NCBI GenBank assembly: GCA_019722365.1
Contig: JADFUC010000391.1
Location: forward strand, 1,922,001-1,986,000
Direction of reading: 5' to 3'
Source of the DNA: Lithospermum erythrorhizon
Lineage: Eukaryota; Streptophyta; Magnoliopsida; Boraginales; Boraginaceae
Length of the DNA stretch: 64,000 bases
Part shown: positions 1-12,700 of the stretch, in pieces
Numbering within the stretch: position 1 is the first letter of the stretch
Layout: every line of letters starts with the position of its first letter
Position numbers and translations under genes: made by a program
Notes under the pieces: model-generated
Database searches by the model: none
What the model was told of the DNA's origin: nothing
The model's input: the letters and a program-made list of their open reading frames with translations, nothing else

Positions 1-647
1 ATATATCTTACATGAAAAAGTTTTGAACTAGAATCTTTAGAATCATTCTTATATATATTTCTGAATTGTTTCTATCTTAAAAGTTAATATTGCAAAAATT
101 ACACTTCTATTTCAATTTAACCGAAACATTTGGGTGATTTAAAAAATTACACTTACTCCTATTTCAATTATTGATTTCAACTATTAGAGCATAGCTTTCA
201 ACTTTTATGTTCAGTATATCTAATCCATCATTCTGTATTGTATATATTATCTCCCAGGAAGGTAAATTTAGCAATACTTATCTCGCTTCATTGAAATTTT
301 TACATTTTTAACTACGTTCAATAGCAACCGAATATTTGTGTTGGCCTTGTAGAAATTTAGCGTTATTATCTTTTACGTTTCTTTCGTCAACATCGAACCG
401 ATTTAGGTTTTTAATCCGAAAAATATAAAAGTGCGGCTCTGTTATAGATGCTTGAAAATAAAAAATATTGGTGAAAAAATTAATTTTAAATAATTATTTG
501 GATAAACTTCGTGATAGTGGAATTAAGCGTAGAGATCATTAAGTCGTATTATAATAATTAAGGAAAATTATGTAAATTAAGTTAGCATAAAAATGTCTTC
601 GTGCTTGGTCTAATATGGAAATCACAAATCTTTTTCATTTCAGTGAT

Positions 648-962
648 TTACGGTGATTGAACAAATCTCCTAAAGCAATAATTGAATTTCATACAACAAA
701 TCTTTGGTATGAAATTTGTTGAACAGTGCTTATGATACTCCATGGGAACAGTTCCAAACCACCAAGCTCTTGGGGGAAAATTGTTGAGGCTTTTGAAGTT
801 GATGCTATAATGTTTGACCCAGAGAGAGTTCTCTGTATCCTTTAAGATCCATATCTCCGACCAATTATCGTCAAGTCTGGATAGAATATCAGAGAGAACA
901 TCCCTAGGAAGTTCGGTACCCATATATGCTTGGACGAAAGTATGAAGAAATTCAGAGAACAA
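648..962 (-). pseudogene. F-box protein fragment (F-box start fused to a C-terminal FBA-like piece)
   Basis: The 104-residue reading frame has an F-box-like stretch near residues 17-30 (ELPRDVLSDILSRL). It is followed almost at once by a stretch like the C-terminal F-box-associated domain (EIWILKDTENSLWVKHYSINF). Intact plant F-box proteins of this kind have some 200 or more residues between these parts. The frame therefore looks like a gene with its middle deleted. The intact family acts as substrate receptors of SCF ubiquitin ligases. No other piece of the gene was recognised nearby. It could be a fast-evolving small F-box gene, but the missing middle makes a pseudogene more likely. Confidence 0.5.
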
Positions 963-1095
963 GTACTAATTTGTACTATGGGGTAGTGAGGTTGTGTTGT
1001 ATGGCGGACGATTAGCTAATAAAGCCCAACCCTATTATGAACTTATGAAATATGAACATTCAACTTCAAAATAAAGCCCAACCCTAATATGAACC

Positions 1096-1520
1096 TGCTT
1101 GGGGAGCAGGTTTATGGTCCTAACTAACCTCTCCCTCACTCCATGGGCTTCAAATCACTCCACGATCACCCTCTTGGTTATGCGCGCCTTCTTTGGACTT
1201 GCTGAAGGCGTCGCAATGCCTGCTATGAACACCCTATTATCAAGGTAATTCTATAGTTGTACCCTGTGACCTGAATATTTCGTGGACTTACATAGCAGTT
1301 CTCGTTAGGTGGTTTCCAAGCCATGAGCGTGCAACAGCAGTTGGAATCTCAATGGGAGGCTTCCATATTGGAAATGTTGTAGGTTTAGTTCTAGCTCCTG
1401 TTTTGATGTCATCCATTGGCATCTCTGGTCCTTTTATCCTCTTCTCGACTCTCGGGCTTCTCTGGTTAGTTACATGGTTGTCTCGGGTCACAAATGACCC
1501 ACGAGATAGCAAGTATGTGG
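1096..1520 (+). pseudogene. Duplicated fragment of PHT4;2 (parts of exons 2 and 3 with the intron between)
   Basis: This stretch is nearly the same as positions 20397-20837 of the PHT4;2 gene. It includes the end of exon 2, a shortened version of the intron, and the front of exon 3. Because the intron is kept, the copy was made from DNA and not from mRNA. Exon 3 here reads openly (ATAVGISMGGFHIGNVVGL, then GISGPFILFSTLG), whereas the copy in the full gene is broken by many small indels. The exon 2 part carries its own errors near 1120. Similarity stops abruptly at 1520, where an unrelated gene fragment begins. It has no start or end of a gene and is not expected to make a protein. Confidence 0.85.
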
Positions 1521-1850
1521 CAGATTTCGGCCACCTAAACTTCTCTTGCAATTCAAATGAAGTCACTTCAGTCCCCAGAGATAAGGTGAAAATACCTTGA
1601 ACGGCCAAAAACTTCATAGTTTCTTTTTCCACCTGGAAGTTTGACTCAGGATCTAACTTCAAATACTTCAGAATACTAGGCAAATACTCGACAATCCAGC
1701 TTTTTAGAAACTCCGAAGCTCCCAAAGATGGAACAGAATCTTTACCTTCTATTGACCCAATCTCTGAATTATCATCTATTGTTATGCTCTGGTCTGAAGG
1801 TTCTTCACATAAGTTACCCTCATCCAAGAAACTCGAATTCTTGGTTAGGG
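1521..1850 (-). pseudogene. Fragment of a DNA polymerase V / MYBBP1A-like gene
   Basis: The minus strand reads through about 105 codons including LKSWIVEYLPSILKYLKLD and SLGTEVTSFELQEKFRWPKS. I recognise these as like the plant DNA polymerase V (POL5/MYBBP1A) family, a nucleolar factor in rRNA gene expression. This is recognition from memory, not a search. The frame continues upstream of the first Met (positions above 1827), so it is an internal exon piece. The match ends at 1521 exactly where the PHT4;2 copy starts, in the opposite orientation. Only one exon-sized piece is present, so this is a captured or duplicated fragment and not a gene. Confidence 0.55.
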
Positions 1851-2565
1851 GGGAAAAGGGTCTTATCTTATCCCGTCCAGTAATTGCTTACAAATAGAAT
1901 TGCTAACATAGTATAAGTAGAAGCCTCTCGACACAATCATCAAAGTAGAAAAGAAAAAAGTATCCCATCAAAGTAGAAAAGAAAAAAGTATCCCAAAACA
2001 AAGACTTCCAGCCTCTGCCTCTAGATATAAATTTGGTTCATAATCAGCCATTTGCAAGTTTTATCATCTTGTAACTATGCTTCAAATATTTGCAAAACAA
2101 CTACCAAACAGAATAAGACACAAGAAGATATCTCAATATACCCAACAAATAATACAAAAGAAACTCGAAAACTCTAGTTGTTCTCCCTCTCTTCTCCTCA
2201 TTAGTGTAAAAAACTACTCACAAATTTACAGGGTCAAAAACTTTAGTTAAACACCAAGAACAAATAATGTTAAAGACTTAAGATTCTTTGACATTAACAT
2301 AGAAATAAAATAAACTAAAGTACTAATATATAATCACAAAATCCAATATGAAACCAATGTATACAAAGGATAACTCAAATATACCTCTTCCATTGATCAT
2401 GCAATACAACAAGGATACAGTATGAAAACATACGCTTTCGATTGGAAGTCAAATAAGACACTGAAGGAAAATCGACCATGACAACCAGACAAGAATGCAA
2501 ATATGCAGTGCTTCTTACTGGTAGAGATTTATTTTCATATTAGACATTACAAGCCTAAAGCTTAT
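1851..2565. other. Intergenic, 3' flank of NAGK
   Basis: No coding signal was seen. A unit of about 27 bp (rich in A and G, ending agtatccca) occurs twice in tandem at about 1940-1995. The remainder is AT-rich and presumably includes the NAGK 3' untranslated region on the minus strand. Confidence 0.5.
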
Positions 2566-3639
2566 TTAACCTGTTATCATGGTACCGGCACCTTGATCTG
2601 TCAAAATCTCGAGAAGTAAGGAGTGCTCCAGCCTTCCGTCAATAATACTCGCAGTGTGCACGCCTTGAGCCAGAGATCTAATACAACAATTTACTTTTGG
2701 AATCATTCCACCAGCAATTATACCGTCCTCTGTCATCTTCTTAATTCCTTTTATGTCGACCTCCTTCACTAAACTCCTTGGATCATTTCTGTCAACTAGA
2801 ATTCCAGGAACATCAGTCAACAGAATCAATTTCTCTGCTCCTAGAGCTGCAGCAAGCTCACCTGCCGCTGTGTCTGCATTGATGTTATAAGCTTGACCGG
2901 TTGGGTCAGCAGCAACAGAGGCTATTACTGGGATGTGATAATTGTCGATGAGAGGTCGGAGAACTGTCGGATCAACACTAGCAACATCCCCGACAAATCC
3001 CAGTTGTGCAGAGTTAGGAGATGGACGGGCAGTTAAAAGTCGTCCATCAAGTCCCGACAAACCAACTGCAGTTGCCCCAGCCTTATTAATTAAGGCTACA
3101 AGATGTTTATTGACTTTTCCTACTAAGACCATTGATACTATTTCCATCGTAGAAGCATCGGTAACACGCAAACCATTCAGAAAGTTGGGCTTTAAACCAA
3201 GCTTATCAAGCCACTGGTTGATTTCAGGGCCGCCACCATGGACAAACACAATGCGCATCCCCACACAAGAAAGAAGAACAAGGTCAGTAATGACAGACGC
3301 TTGGAGGGCCTCGGATTTCATAGCTGCTCCCCCATACTTTACCACAATTGTTTTACCCCGAAATTTCTGAATGAAAGGCAATGCTTCTGACAATATCTTG
3401 ACTCGGGTCTGGGCAGGGGTAGATTGGATGTCAGGTTCAACTACAGACTGTAACGACGCTCGAATTCTAGGGGACATGAAAGACTTGCCACCGATTTGGC
3501 AACTTCCCTTCGAGGTTGGCGAAAAATGCAGGAAGCTAGCATTGGAATAAGAGGATTTAGAAGCCCTACCAATAGGCAACGGAATGGAAAGGGTTTTAGC
3601 AGTCAACATGTTTTCGTTGCCTCGGCGAACAAACACCAA
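2566..3639 (-). CDS. NAGK: Acetylglutamate kinase, chloroplastic
   Basis: It phosphorylates N-acetylglutamate with ATP, the committed step of arginine (ornithine) synthesis in the plastid. In plants it is the target of PII signalling and of arginine feedback. The 357-residue protein is one uninterrupted exon. Residues 1 to about 65 are Ser/Arg-rich with few acidic residues, as in a transit peptide. The kinase core follows: KYGGAAM at 101-107, HGGGPEIN at 134-141 (substrate loop), [20 protein letters not shown] at about 174-193, [10 protein letters not shown] at 252-261 and GGMIPKV at 310-316. These are the usual amino-acid-kinase family sites. The frame ends at a normal family C-terminus (GAGTMITG). 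Met11 is an alternative start that also leaves a transit peptide. No damage is visible. Confidence 0.96.
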   Translation of the reverse strand: MVFVRRGNENMLTAKTLSIPLPIGRASKSSYSNASFLHFSPTSKGSCQIGGKSFMSPRIRASLQSVVEPDIQSTPAQTRVKILSEALPFIQKFRGKTIVVKYGGAAMKSEALQASVITDLVLLSCVGMRIVFVHGGGPEINQWLDKLGLKPNFLNGLRVTDASTMEIVSMVLVGKVNKHLVALINKAGATAVGLSGLDGRLLTARPSPNSAQLGFVGDVASVDPTVLRPLIDNYHIPVIASVAADPTGQAYNINADTAAGELAAALGAEKLILLTDVPGILVDRNDPRSLVKEVDIKGIKKMTEDGIIAGGMIPKVNCCIRSLAQGVHTASIIDGRLEHSLLLEILTDQGAGTMITG

Positions 3640-4839
3640 CCACCAATCTCACTGGTTGAATCTACAAGAAGCGTACAAACAGTGATATGGAGAAGTAGCC
3701 TGCAAGTTTTTAATCGAAATCAATAATTTAAGTGAACTTATAATTAGATAATCTATGTTTAAATTAACACTCGGGTGAGTAGTAAAATATAGGGTTTGCA
3801 GAGCATCGCCCAGGTCGATGCTCTACTACGTGACTGGTAAGCAGTTGTCCGCCGACATGCACCATTGCATATTAAAACCAATCGGTCAGACGATAAAACC
3901 ACTTAACCATATAAACCATCTCCTATATTTCACATATTCACACACGACGGGCAGTCCCATACAAATCCATTTTAATATAACCAAGATATATAATTAATCA
4001 CTTATATAAACTAATTATTTTAACATGTGACTGATTTATTAGTAGTATTCAATGGTATGAATCATTAAATAAAAGCTCAAATATATATATATGAGTCATT
4101 GTTTAAAAATTAGGATGAATGTCTTAAGCAAACATTTAATTAAACAGGAATGTAGTCAAAGTGAAGAAATATAAGTCCAACAATATAACACTATGAAAAT
4201 CTATAATAAAGAAGATTTGGAGTATAAATGGTACTTAATAAAACATGAGAACCTTAATTAAGCTCCAAGGTGAAGATTTTCAATTGATGAAGTAGTGTGG
4301 TGTTCCTCAGCCGTGAAAGAAAGTAACAGGAATAGAAAATTAATGGACCAATCACCAAATTAGGCTTCCACCTAACGCTGTTTTTGTATTATACTCGTAC
4401 TTAATAGGAGTATTCGTTTTAAATCTACTTTATTTGCACGTATATTATATATAATGGGCTTTGGCCGACTAGAAATATAACGACACGTAATTCTTAACTC
4501 AATACACTAAAAAGATAATTTATCGAAGCTTTACCGCAATGACAATCGCAAATATATATGAAAAAGAACAAAAAAAAAATACAAATGCATATGACTCGCG
4601 CGAAATAATAAAATGAACGAAGAAAGTAATTATTAATTTGTGGAAATTCTATCCCCTAGTTTTATTTGTACCCAAAAATATTATTCAGAGGTTTATTAAA
4701 TAATCGAGTATTAACAATATATATATATATTTGAAAATGAACCAAAAAACATACGTATATAACCGTCAGAAATAATGAAAAATGAACGAAAAACACGGAT
4801 TATTAATTTAGCAACCTATCTCGAGTCGAGACGACAAGT
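3640..4839. other. Intergenic, 5' flank of NAGK
   Basis: This is AT-rich sequence with no reading frame that I can support. The first few hundred bases should hold the NAGK promoter on the minus strand. I could not assign a specific element. Confidence 0.4.
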
Positions 4840-5440
4840 ATTAATTTATTGAATTTCAAGTATTAATTTATTGAATTTCTATCAGAAGTTACAATTGAAA
4901 AAATAATTAAGTGATATTCAATAAATTATATTTAAATAATCAAGTATTAATTAAGTAATAATTGAAAAATAATTGAAAACATATTACACTCAGATATTTT
5001 TTTAAATAATCAAGTATTAATTATATTAAATAATCAAATATTAATTGTATTTTAAATAATCAAGTATTAATTAAGTATTAAATAATCAAGTATTAATTAA
5101 GTATTAAATAATTGATTTATATGAAACAATAAATCATCAATTTCTAAAATTTAATTAATACTTGATTATTTAATACTTGAATTTCTACCGTATAAATTAC
5201 AAGGTAATATTTGGATTAAATAATCAAGTATTAATTGAAGAATAATCAAGTAATAATTGAATTTCTAATGATAAATTAAGCATTAAATAATCATATTAAT
5301 TAAGTAATAATTGAAAAAAAATAATTAAGTTCGAAAGTGATATTATCTTAAAGAGTTTATTAAATAATCAAGTATTAATTTATTGAATTTCTACTATAGT
5401 TAATAATTGAAAAAATAATTATTTCAAAAAAAATGATATT
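4840..5440. repeat. AT-rich short-repeat field
   Basis: Variants of a unit of about 18-20 bp built on aataatcaagtattaatt recur many times (for example near 4931, 5006, 5050, 5080, 5216 and 5360). An inverted copy lies near 5153-5178. Spacing is irregular, so this is a degenerate repeat cluster and not a clean tandem array. No coding content. Confidence 0.6.
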
Positions 5441-5620
5441 ACAAAAATCCCAAAAAGTGAAGAAAAAAAAAATTAATGATTAGATATTATTGTAAAACAC
5501 TAGCATAAGGACAATGAATTAGAAATAAAAATTATGAATATATTTAACGAACCCAAAAAACCCTGGATCACACTCGATTGGGGCTTTGGGAATATGGAAT
5601 TTCACTATTTGAGAGTAGAC

Positions 5621-5930
5621 TATACATGGCTATCGAACTGGGCCTGGGTCGCCCGGGGCCCGCCCACCGCCTGCCTCAGAGCCCGGCCCCGGCCCACTAG
5701 GCCCGTGAACGGCCCCCGGCCCACTAACAAGCGGACGAATCCTGCCGAGGATTACAATGCCCAGGGCAAATGGCCCACCCAATATTCGGTGGGTATTCGG
5801 CCCGGTCCGGTTCGAGGTCTCTGTGTCCGTTATTAACGCAATCTGCACTAATGCTAATAACCAAGAAAGAAATAACTTGATTGTTATTAACGGGTACCGC
5901 TTAAATTACTCTACTCACGCATTACCAAAA
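5621..5930. repeat. Left terminal and subterminal region of the hAT element
   Basis: It starts with the candidate terminal inverted repeat (5621-5637), followed by about 170 bp that are very GC-rich in an AT-rich setting, with repeated GGCCC/CCCGG words. Near 5890 is AACGGGTACCGCTTAAAT, the same motif class as in the right end. An open frame across 5534-5836 is a by-product of this composition and not a gene. Confidence 0.55.
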
Positions 5931-6999
5931 CTGGAAAGCGCGTTGCTCACTTGAAATACAATAGTGTTCAATTTAAAACAAATGATACCACATTAACAAA
6001 TAATTCTAAAGTGTAATCAAATGCTAAATCAAACATATTACTTATTCGAAATTAGAAAAATAAGTATTACATAACATAAACTAAATTGTTCGAATACTAA
6101 ACATCAATATAATCAATATTCAAAGCATTATTCATGGAAACATGTTTTCAAATTGAATCCGCATTTGCTCCCCGCCACCTCACTCTCCTCGCTCCACATT
6201 CATACGCCTCCGCCTCCACAATCATACGCCTCCGCTGCAGAACCTTAGCCGCTTCCATATCAACTTTGGATGCTCTCAAGAAGTCTGAAGCAGCTAACAT
6301 GTCATGCTAATCGACCCAACATCGGTTATTAGCTCTATCGGACGTATCCTGAACGAGCAGGACCCCGCTTTCTCCGTGCTCGGTCGCCCATCGATGTTGG
6401 CCAACAAAGTATAGGTACCCATCCCTTTGGGGGTGCGCTGTCGAACCTCCACACCTCATCTAAACATCCACAAATGTTCAAACACCTCCCATTTAGAACG
6501 CGAATACCCCGCCCCACATAGTACTTCGCTAATCAATGATTGCCTCTCATTTAGAGTCCTTCTAAAATCAACTCATCTACATTCTCCAATAGGAACCCCT
6601 GATATTAACTAACAAACGAGATAATCATGCCATATCAAGGGTCACTTCGCCCTTTCGATGAAACATACGTTTAAAGATCAACTTACATATTAACCCATCG
6701 CAAATTCAATATGTAATTGCCACAACAAACTAATGCAAACAACTTAGTTCGGATGCTTGACTAGTAGATGGCAAAAAGAACATCGGATACGCATTTCATT
6801 GCTGAAATCACCTAATCGATTCCATTTATTATGTCACGCGACAATTGTGTACCAATTCATTTACCAGCTTAGGTTAAATGCGACATCGTAACTTAGTTCA
6901 ACTTAGTAATTGTATATTACTAGTGCGGGTTCTCATGATAATTTGCTGCCATGAGCCATTTAGATCTTACTATTAATCGTTATATATAGTAATTGGTCA

Positions 7000-7791
7000 A
7001 TTATTATTATTATACAACTTACTATTATCCGAGCTCAAGGTCACACACATACAAAGGACGTTTGAGTTATAGCTCTCATGTATGAAATTAAAGAGAACTA
7101 TATAATTGAGAAATGTATTTTTCAATTACAAGGGTTCTACATTTTATGTAGAATATCGATTGAACAAATAGAATCAATTAAATAGTTATTTAATTGGTTC
7201 GAGTAATTTTAGTATTTATCGATAACTTGAAAGATTATTGATATTGACTCATTACTATTTAATTAGCTTAATTAAAGAAGTTCAATTATTAAGAACTCCA
7301 CAAGTGTCTTAACGAACTATAGAGTTAACGCAGTCAAGCTAATACTTAACGGCTGTTTATCGGACTTGTTTTAAATCTAGCCCTATATAAGCAAACTTTA
7401 GGATTTTTCATCACAAGTTTTGTAAAACTTTTTCAAAACCCTAGTAGCCGCCTCTTTTCGTCGTAAATTCTCCCAAGAATTTTGGGGTTTTTCCGGTTTT
7501 GTTTCATCCTTGTTTACTAGCATGTATTGGGCTGATTCAACCCCTCCCGCGCGGACTAACTGTAGATATCATACGATTGATATTACAACAAGAGTTTGAA
7601 GTGAAACAAATTCACTGCTGTGAATTGAAGATGTGATTTTGGTGGAATTTATCTTCGTCAAGACTGTGAAGTCCTCTGCTTCATATATTTAATTATATGT
7701 TTTTTGTATCAATAGCTGTAGTGGCGTGACCTTTAAAGATCCCCGAACTATGGATTTGTATTTATACTCCTATATCCATAGTATCTTTTCA
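7000..7791 (+). repeat. Candidate 5' LTR of the copia element
   Basis: The segment ends TTTTCA directly before the primer-binding-site-like GGCATCACGAGCC and contains a TATA-like CCCTATATAAGC near 7381, about 410 bp upstream of its end. That is the expected layout of U3-R-U5 and binding site. The left border is not defined by sequence and is only a guess. No clear partner LTR was found downstream of the pol remnant. Confidence 0.4.
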
Positions 7792-7804
7792 GGCATCACG
7801 AGCC
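7792..7804 (+). other. Primer-binding-site-like sequence of the copia element
   Basis: GGCATCACGAGCC differs from the plant copia initiator-tRNA-Met site TGGTATCAGAGCC by a few changes and directly follows an LTR-like CA end. Its position about 2 kb before gag is long but seen in some plant elements. Confidence 0.4.
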
Positions 7805-9792
7805 AAATTAAAGTCAGTTTACATTATTTATTTTATGCTTGTTTTGTGTTTTATCAATTTTTTATTTGATTAATTCTTGTCTGTTATATTTAATTGATAA
7901 ATATATGATGAGAATAAATCACCATGCTTCGATTAATATTTATTTACACGTTAAGCATAAGTTTATTACGATGTAATATCACATTTTTTAACATGGATTT
8001 TGTTTACAAATTAAAAGGACGATTTAATTGATTTTGTTTCAAACAAAGATAAAACATATTTAAGTGTGCAAAATTTTTATAAAATTAAAACCTAATTTTT
8101 CTGGAACCCGGATAGCACGTAGAAGATTCCATTAAATTTCATAATTTTGGTTTTTCAAGTGCCTGTAAAACAATTTTGATATTTCGACTGTTTAATTAAT
8201 AATTAAATATAAAATTTTATTTTAATGAACAATAAGTGGATTTGCTCAAGAATATTATTGAGTTTAACGGTTCGACTCCTCATAAATTTTGAAAAAATTT
8301 TAAAGCCTCCAAAACGATTTTACAAACGAATTAATTAAATCAAAACCGAAGTAAATATGGTATTATTATGTCCTGCCGACCGACGCCCTGTGACCTCTAC
8401 GGGCGCCGTCCAAATGGATCGGGTTTTGTACCAAATGACGGGTCGGATCTACTCCACCTAGGCATGGGCGGGCGCCAGGTCGACCGTAGGTCGCTATAGT
8501 GTGTCGCCCCAGCCCATATTTGCATCTAATTTTGAAAACCCTAATTCCGAATTTATTCCTTATTTTGGTTTCCTAAAATTATGGGACTAGTTATATTTCG
8601 GGTTTTTGCTGATTATTTGTCATTTTAATCAACTAATTAATTGTAATTAATTATGTGATGACAATTACTCATTCTCTTTATATTATATCTTTTAAATTAT
8701 TAAAGCGATATAACAATTATAACAACTTCACTACTTAATGTATTTTAGAAAATATTTGTGATGAATATTTTCTATTAATATGTATACGGTTACAATTATT
8801 GGTAATAATTATTAATTGATATGTGTATGATAATTGAGTTTATATTAATTAATTTTAATATGTGTAATAACACGATTAATTAATTTGATAATTACAACAT
8901 GCATTTTTCCAATGCTATTTGAAGAGCTATTAAGTTCAATGGGATTTAATAAAGTGCCTATATTTTGTAATATATTTGAATGGAGGTATATGATATGGCC
9001 CATTTATTTATTTTTTTCGTCTGCGAACTGTAATGTCAGAATGACCTTCTTAGTCATATATTTCTTGTATTTATTTATTTATCGTTTACCCACAAGTCAT
9101 AAGCCGTAAGATGGGTTAGTATGTAAATATTGCACGTTGAAGATATCAAGATCATTTCACGCGGCGATACTTCTATGGACTCCGATGGATCCGTATACAA
9201 GATACAAGAATTAGGACTTATGTTAGTATTTGATAAATACTGTAATAGGTTCTAGGGCCATCGTATATCTCTTTGAATGCATTACTTGTTTTATTTTTTC
9301 ATGTTGCATGTATTGCTTGATTATGTGCTAGTATGCATGAGTAAAATGAAAACAAAGTAATAATAATCTCACCAATTAAAAATTTAAGCCAGTGATCGTC
9401 AATTTTAAAGTTATGCAATCAACTCCAGACACCTGCATAACGACGCGGTGTTACAACAAGCTGCATTCGACATGACAATGGATCATGTCAGTTGGATTTC
9501 CACTAACGCCAGGGCTTTCGCATGATCAATCCAAGTAACACTTTGGTTTAATTCATGCTTAACCGTTTTCGGAGATACAATGTCAGCATCCCCGTAGCAG
9601 ATGCTAGCGACACAAGAGTTATGTAGCTTACATAATGGCCGACAACTTACTATTATAACCGATTCAAAATGTAGCGCAAAGGTTGCCGTTGAATTTAAGT
9701 GTAATAGGTCTCGATACTAATATATTTCAGAGATTTCAAGTATTAGTATTTACTTTACAATTTATTTGTAAGTGTTTTAGCATGATAGTTTA

Positions 9793-12700
9793 ATGAAGTC
9801 TGTTATTTTGTTTACTTATTCTGTAGAATTAATATGGTTACCACTATCGTTACTCCTAAGAACTCAAGGCCAAGATTCTGAAAAGTGCAAGCCGAATAAC
9901 TCAATTTTGGACGAGTGTGGTCTCAAACTTGAGAATCATTCTCAAGCAAGAGAGACTGAATACGTGCTGAACAACAAGGTTCCTCCGAAACCTAATGATA
10001 GTGCCTCCCATCGGGAAAAGGGATCCTACAAAAAGCACAAGTCTGATGTTATGGATGTCCAATGTCTCATGCTTGCCAATATGGAACCTTCGTTCCAGAT
10101 TCAATATGAAAAGGTGGCAACATATGACATATACCGCAACTGAGGAATTATTCCGAAGAAAGCTAGAACGAGAGATATGACACTCGCTCGTGTTTCCGTG
10201 GACAAGAAGTTGGGAACGGACAAAGTCAGCAAGCCCTCATATCATTAAAATGATTGGCTCGGTCGACCGACTCAACGCCCGGGCACCAAATACCAAGAAC
10301 CGGGTCAGGATCTCATCCAAGTCTCTTCCACAAATTCTCAGCTTGTCATGAACTTCAATATGCACAAGTTTGTTATTCTAAACGAACCGCATAAGATGAT
10401 CAATGTAATGCCGAGACTAACCCAGGTAAGACTAAAATTTATTCTCTCTGCTGGGTGGTCCCAAAACAAGAAGAATTCACAGTTAAGAAGAAGTTTTGCT
10501 TGCAAGCACTGCGGTTCGAGTAATCCTGTCAGCTGAAAGCGGGAGGAGCTAGAAGATGACAAGTGTCATTATTGTGGAAACCCGGGTCACCGGGAAGTCT
10601 AATCTGCGCGAAGTCTGGCTGCATTTATAGGAAATAATGGTCTCACACCGCTCACCTACGTACGTGATGTTATTGAAGTTTGTACAACTTCTAATTTACT
10701 GTAAGTGCTAGACACCGGTTGTGGTTCTCATATTTGTCGTGAATATAGAACTCAAGCCGTTGTACACTGAAAGAGGAAACGTAGATCTGGAAATGAAGGT
10801 CATGTCTCTTCATGAAGAGGGATCCATTAGTTTAAATTTGCCCACGGGCCTTGTTTTGAACTTATCTCCGGTTTACTATGTACCTGCAATTTGCAGGAAT
10901 ATTATTTCTATTTCTGTTTTGAATAATGATGGTTTTTCATTTTCAATAGATCCCGATGAATTTAGGATCACCAGGAATGGGGTAGTATTTGGTACCGCCT
11001 CCCTTCAAAAATGGTCTACATAATGCTTTAGACACGACACGAGTCATATATCATAAACTTTCTTAAAACGGAATAAGCCTAACGACTTAAAACCAAACAT
11101 ACCTATGGCATCAAGCAGACCAGTCACACTAACGAACCGAATCAAGAAACTCCACTCCTGTGGAATACTTGAAGGTTTCGATTTATGAATCATAATGAGC
11201 AGCAGTCTGCCTTCTGGCAAATGACCAAATGCCTTCAATCGTTTAAATGCGTGTTGATTTATCGTGATCATACACACCGATGTACGCGCAATAACGAACA
11301 CATCTCAAAGAGGAGGTTATAACTACTTCATTACATTTCATCGATGACTACAAGAGATACGTTTTGTGTATCCGATGAGACACAAACACGAGTCCTTTGA
11401 GAAATTCAAGGAGTTCCAAAATGAAGTATTAAAACCACTGAATAAAGAGCACAAGATTCTCCGGTCCGACAGAGCGGAGAATATCGAGCTCACGCAGTTC
11501 AATACTCATCTTAGAGAGTGTGGTATTGCTTCAATAACTCACCTGCGCAGGAATACAAAGATAACGGGCGTTGTCCGAAAGGAGAAATCAACTCCTTTCT
11601 TGACACGGTTCGATCTATGAATATGCCTATCCATCTACCTCAAGCACTTCGATGGCACTCTAAGCTGGCACTTACCTAAACAGATGTCCAACTGGGCCTA
11701 CAGATAAAACTCCCCATGAACCGTGGTTCGGGAAGATTCCTTAAGTCAAGCTTAAAGATTGGGGTCAGCTAAGTTTATGCCAGATTAACAAAGATAAACT
11801 TGCGCCCAAATTCGATAACAAGTATTTCATAGGATATCTGCGGAAAATGCTTGTTATTACTTCACCAAGTTATGAGACAAAATCTTCATCGCTGCGAGTA
11901 TTCCTTGAAAAGAATATCCGTCCGTATGACTAAGTAATGCTCATTCATTTAAGCCAAAGTCGATGAAGTCAATATCGACGATCTAACGCAGAGGCATCCG
12001 ACACACCACAAGAATCGAACCTTCTTTCATGGAAGACCTGGGCTTCGATCCACGTGAAAGCCCGGAAGAACCAACCCCAGAGATCCATCGTGGACGCTTA
12101 CCTAACCGAAGCTCGTACGCGAAGCTTTCATCATTGAAAGTGACGAGCCCACCTCTGCTGTTAAGCAATGAATAAAGTGGATGCCGACAAATGGCAAATT
12201 GCCATGCAATCCGAGATGATTCTATGTACCAAAACGAAGTTCGGGGTCCTTGTCGGTTTTACCAAATGGGCTCGCCTCTATTGAATGTAAATGGGTATTT
12301 AAAACACGATAAAGACTTTAAACGTTGGATGCTTTTCAAAGTGACCAGAAGTAAAGGTTTCAAACAAGTTCACGTGAGTTCTGACTACTTACCTAAACTT
12401 TAATGCCAGCTGGTTACGCTAACCATCCGATAATCTTAGCTATCGGGCCGCATTTCATGACTCATGAAGGCAAAATGGACGAAAGAATTTTCCGAATGGA
12501 AATTTAGGAGAAGATGTGTACATGGTACAACCTCCAGGCTTTACATGTCCCAGTGACCCAAGTATGCATGCAAGTCAGTAAAAGTCCATTTATGGTCTTA
12601 AGCAGTATCCCGCTAGTTGAATTCACGCTTTTGATGAATCAATCAAAAAAGAGTTTGCTTCATCAAGAACTAAGAAGAATCTTCAGGTATACAAGAAGGT

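Noticed and set aside
2942..3370. 142-codon plus-strand open frame
   Set aside because: It lies wholly within NAGK on the other strand; the NAGK frame has every family motif, so this is a shadow.
5534..5836. 100-codon frame rich in Arg and Pro
   Set aside because: It is produced by the GC-rich end of the hAT element, has no family features and spans the inverted repeat.
9160..9275. Possible LTR partner of 14080-14165
   Set aside because: Only short words match (ttctag, tcgtatatctc); not enough to claim an LTR pair.
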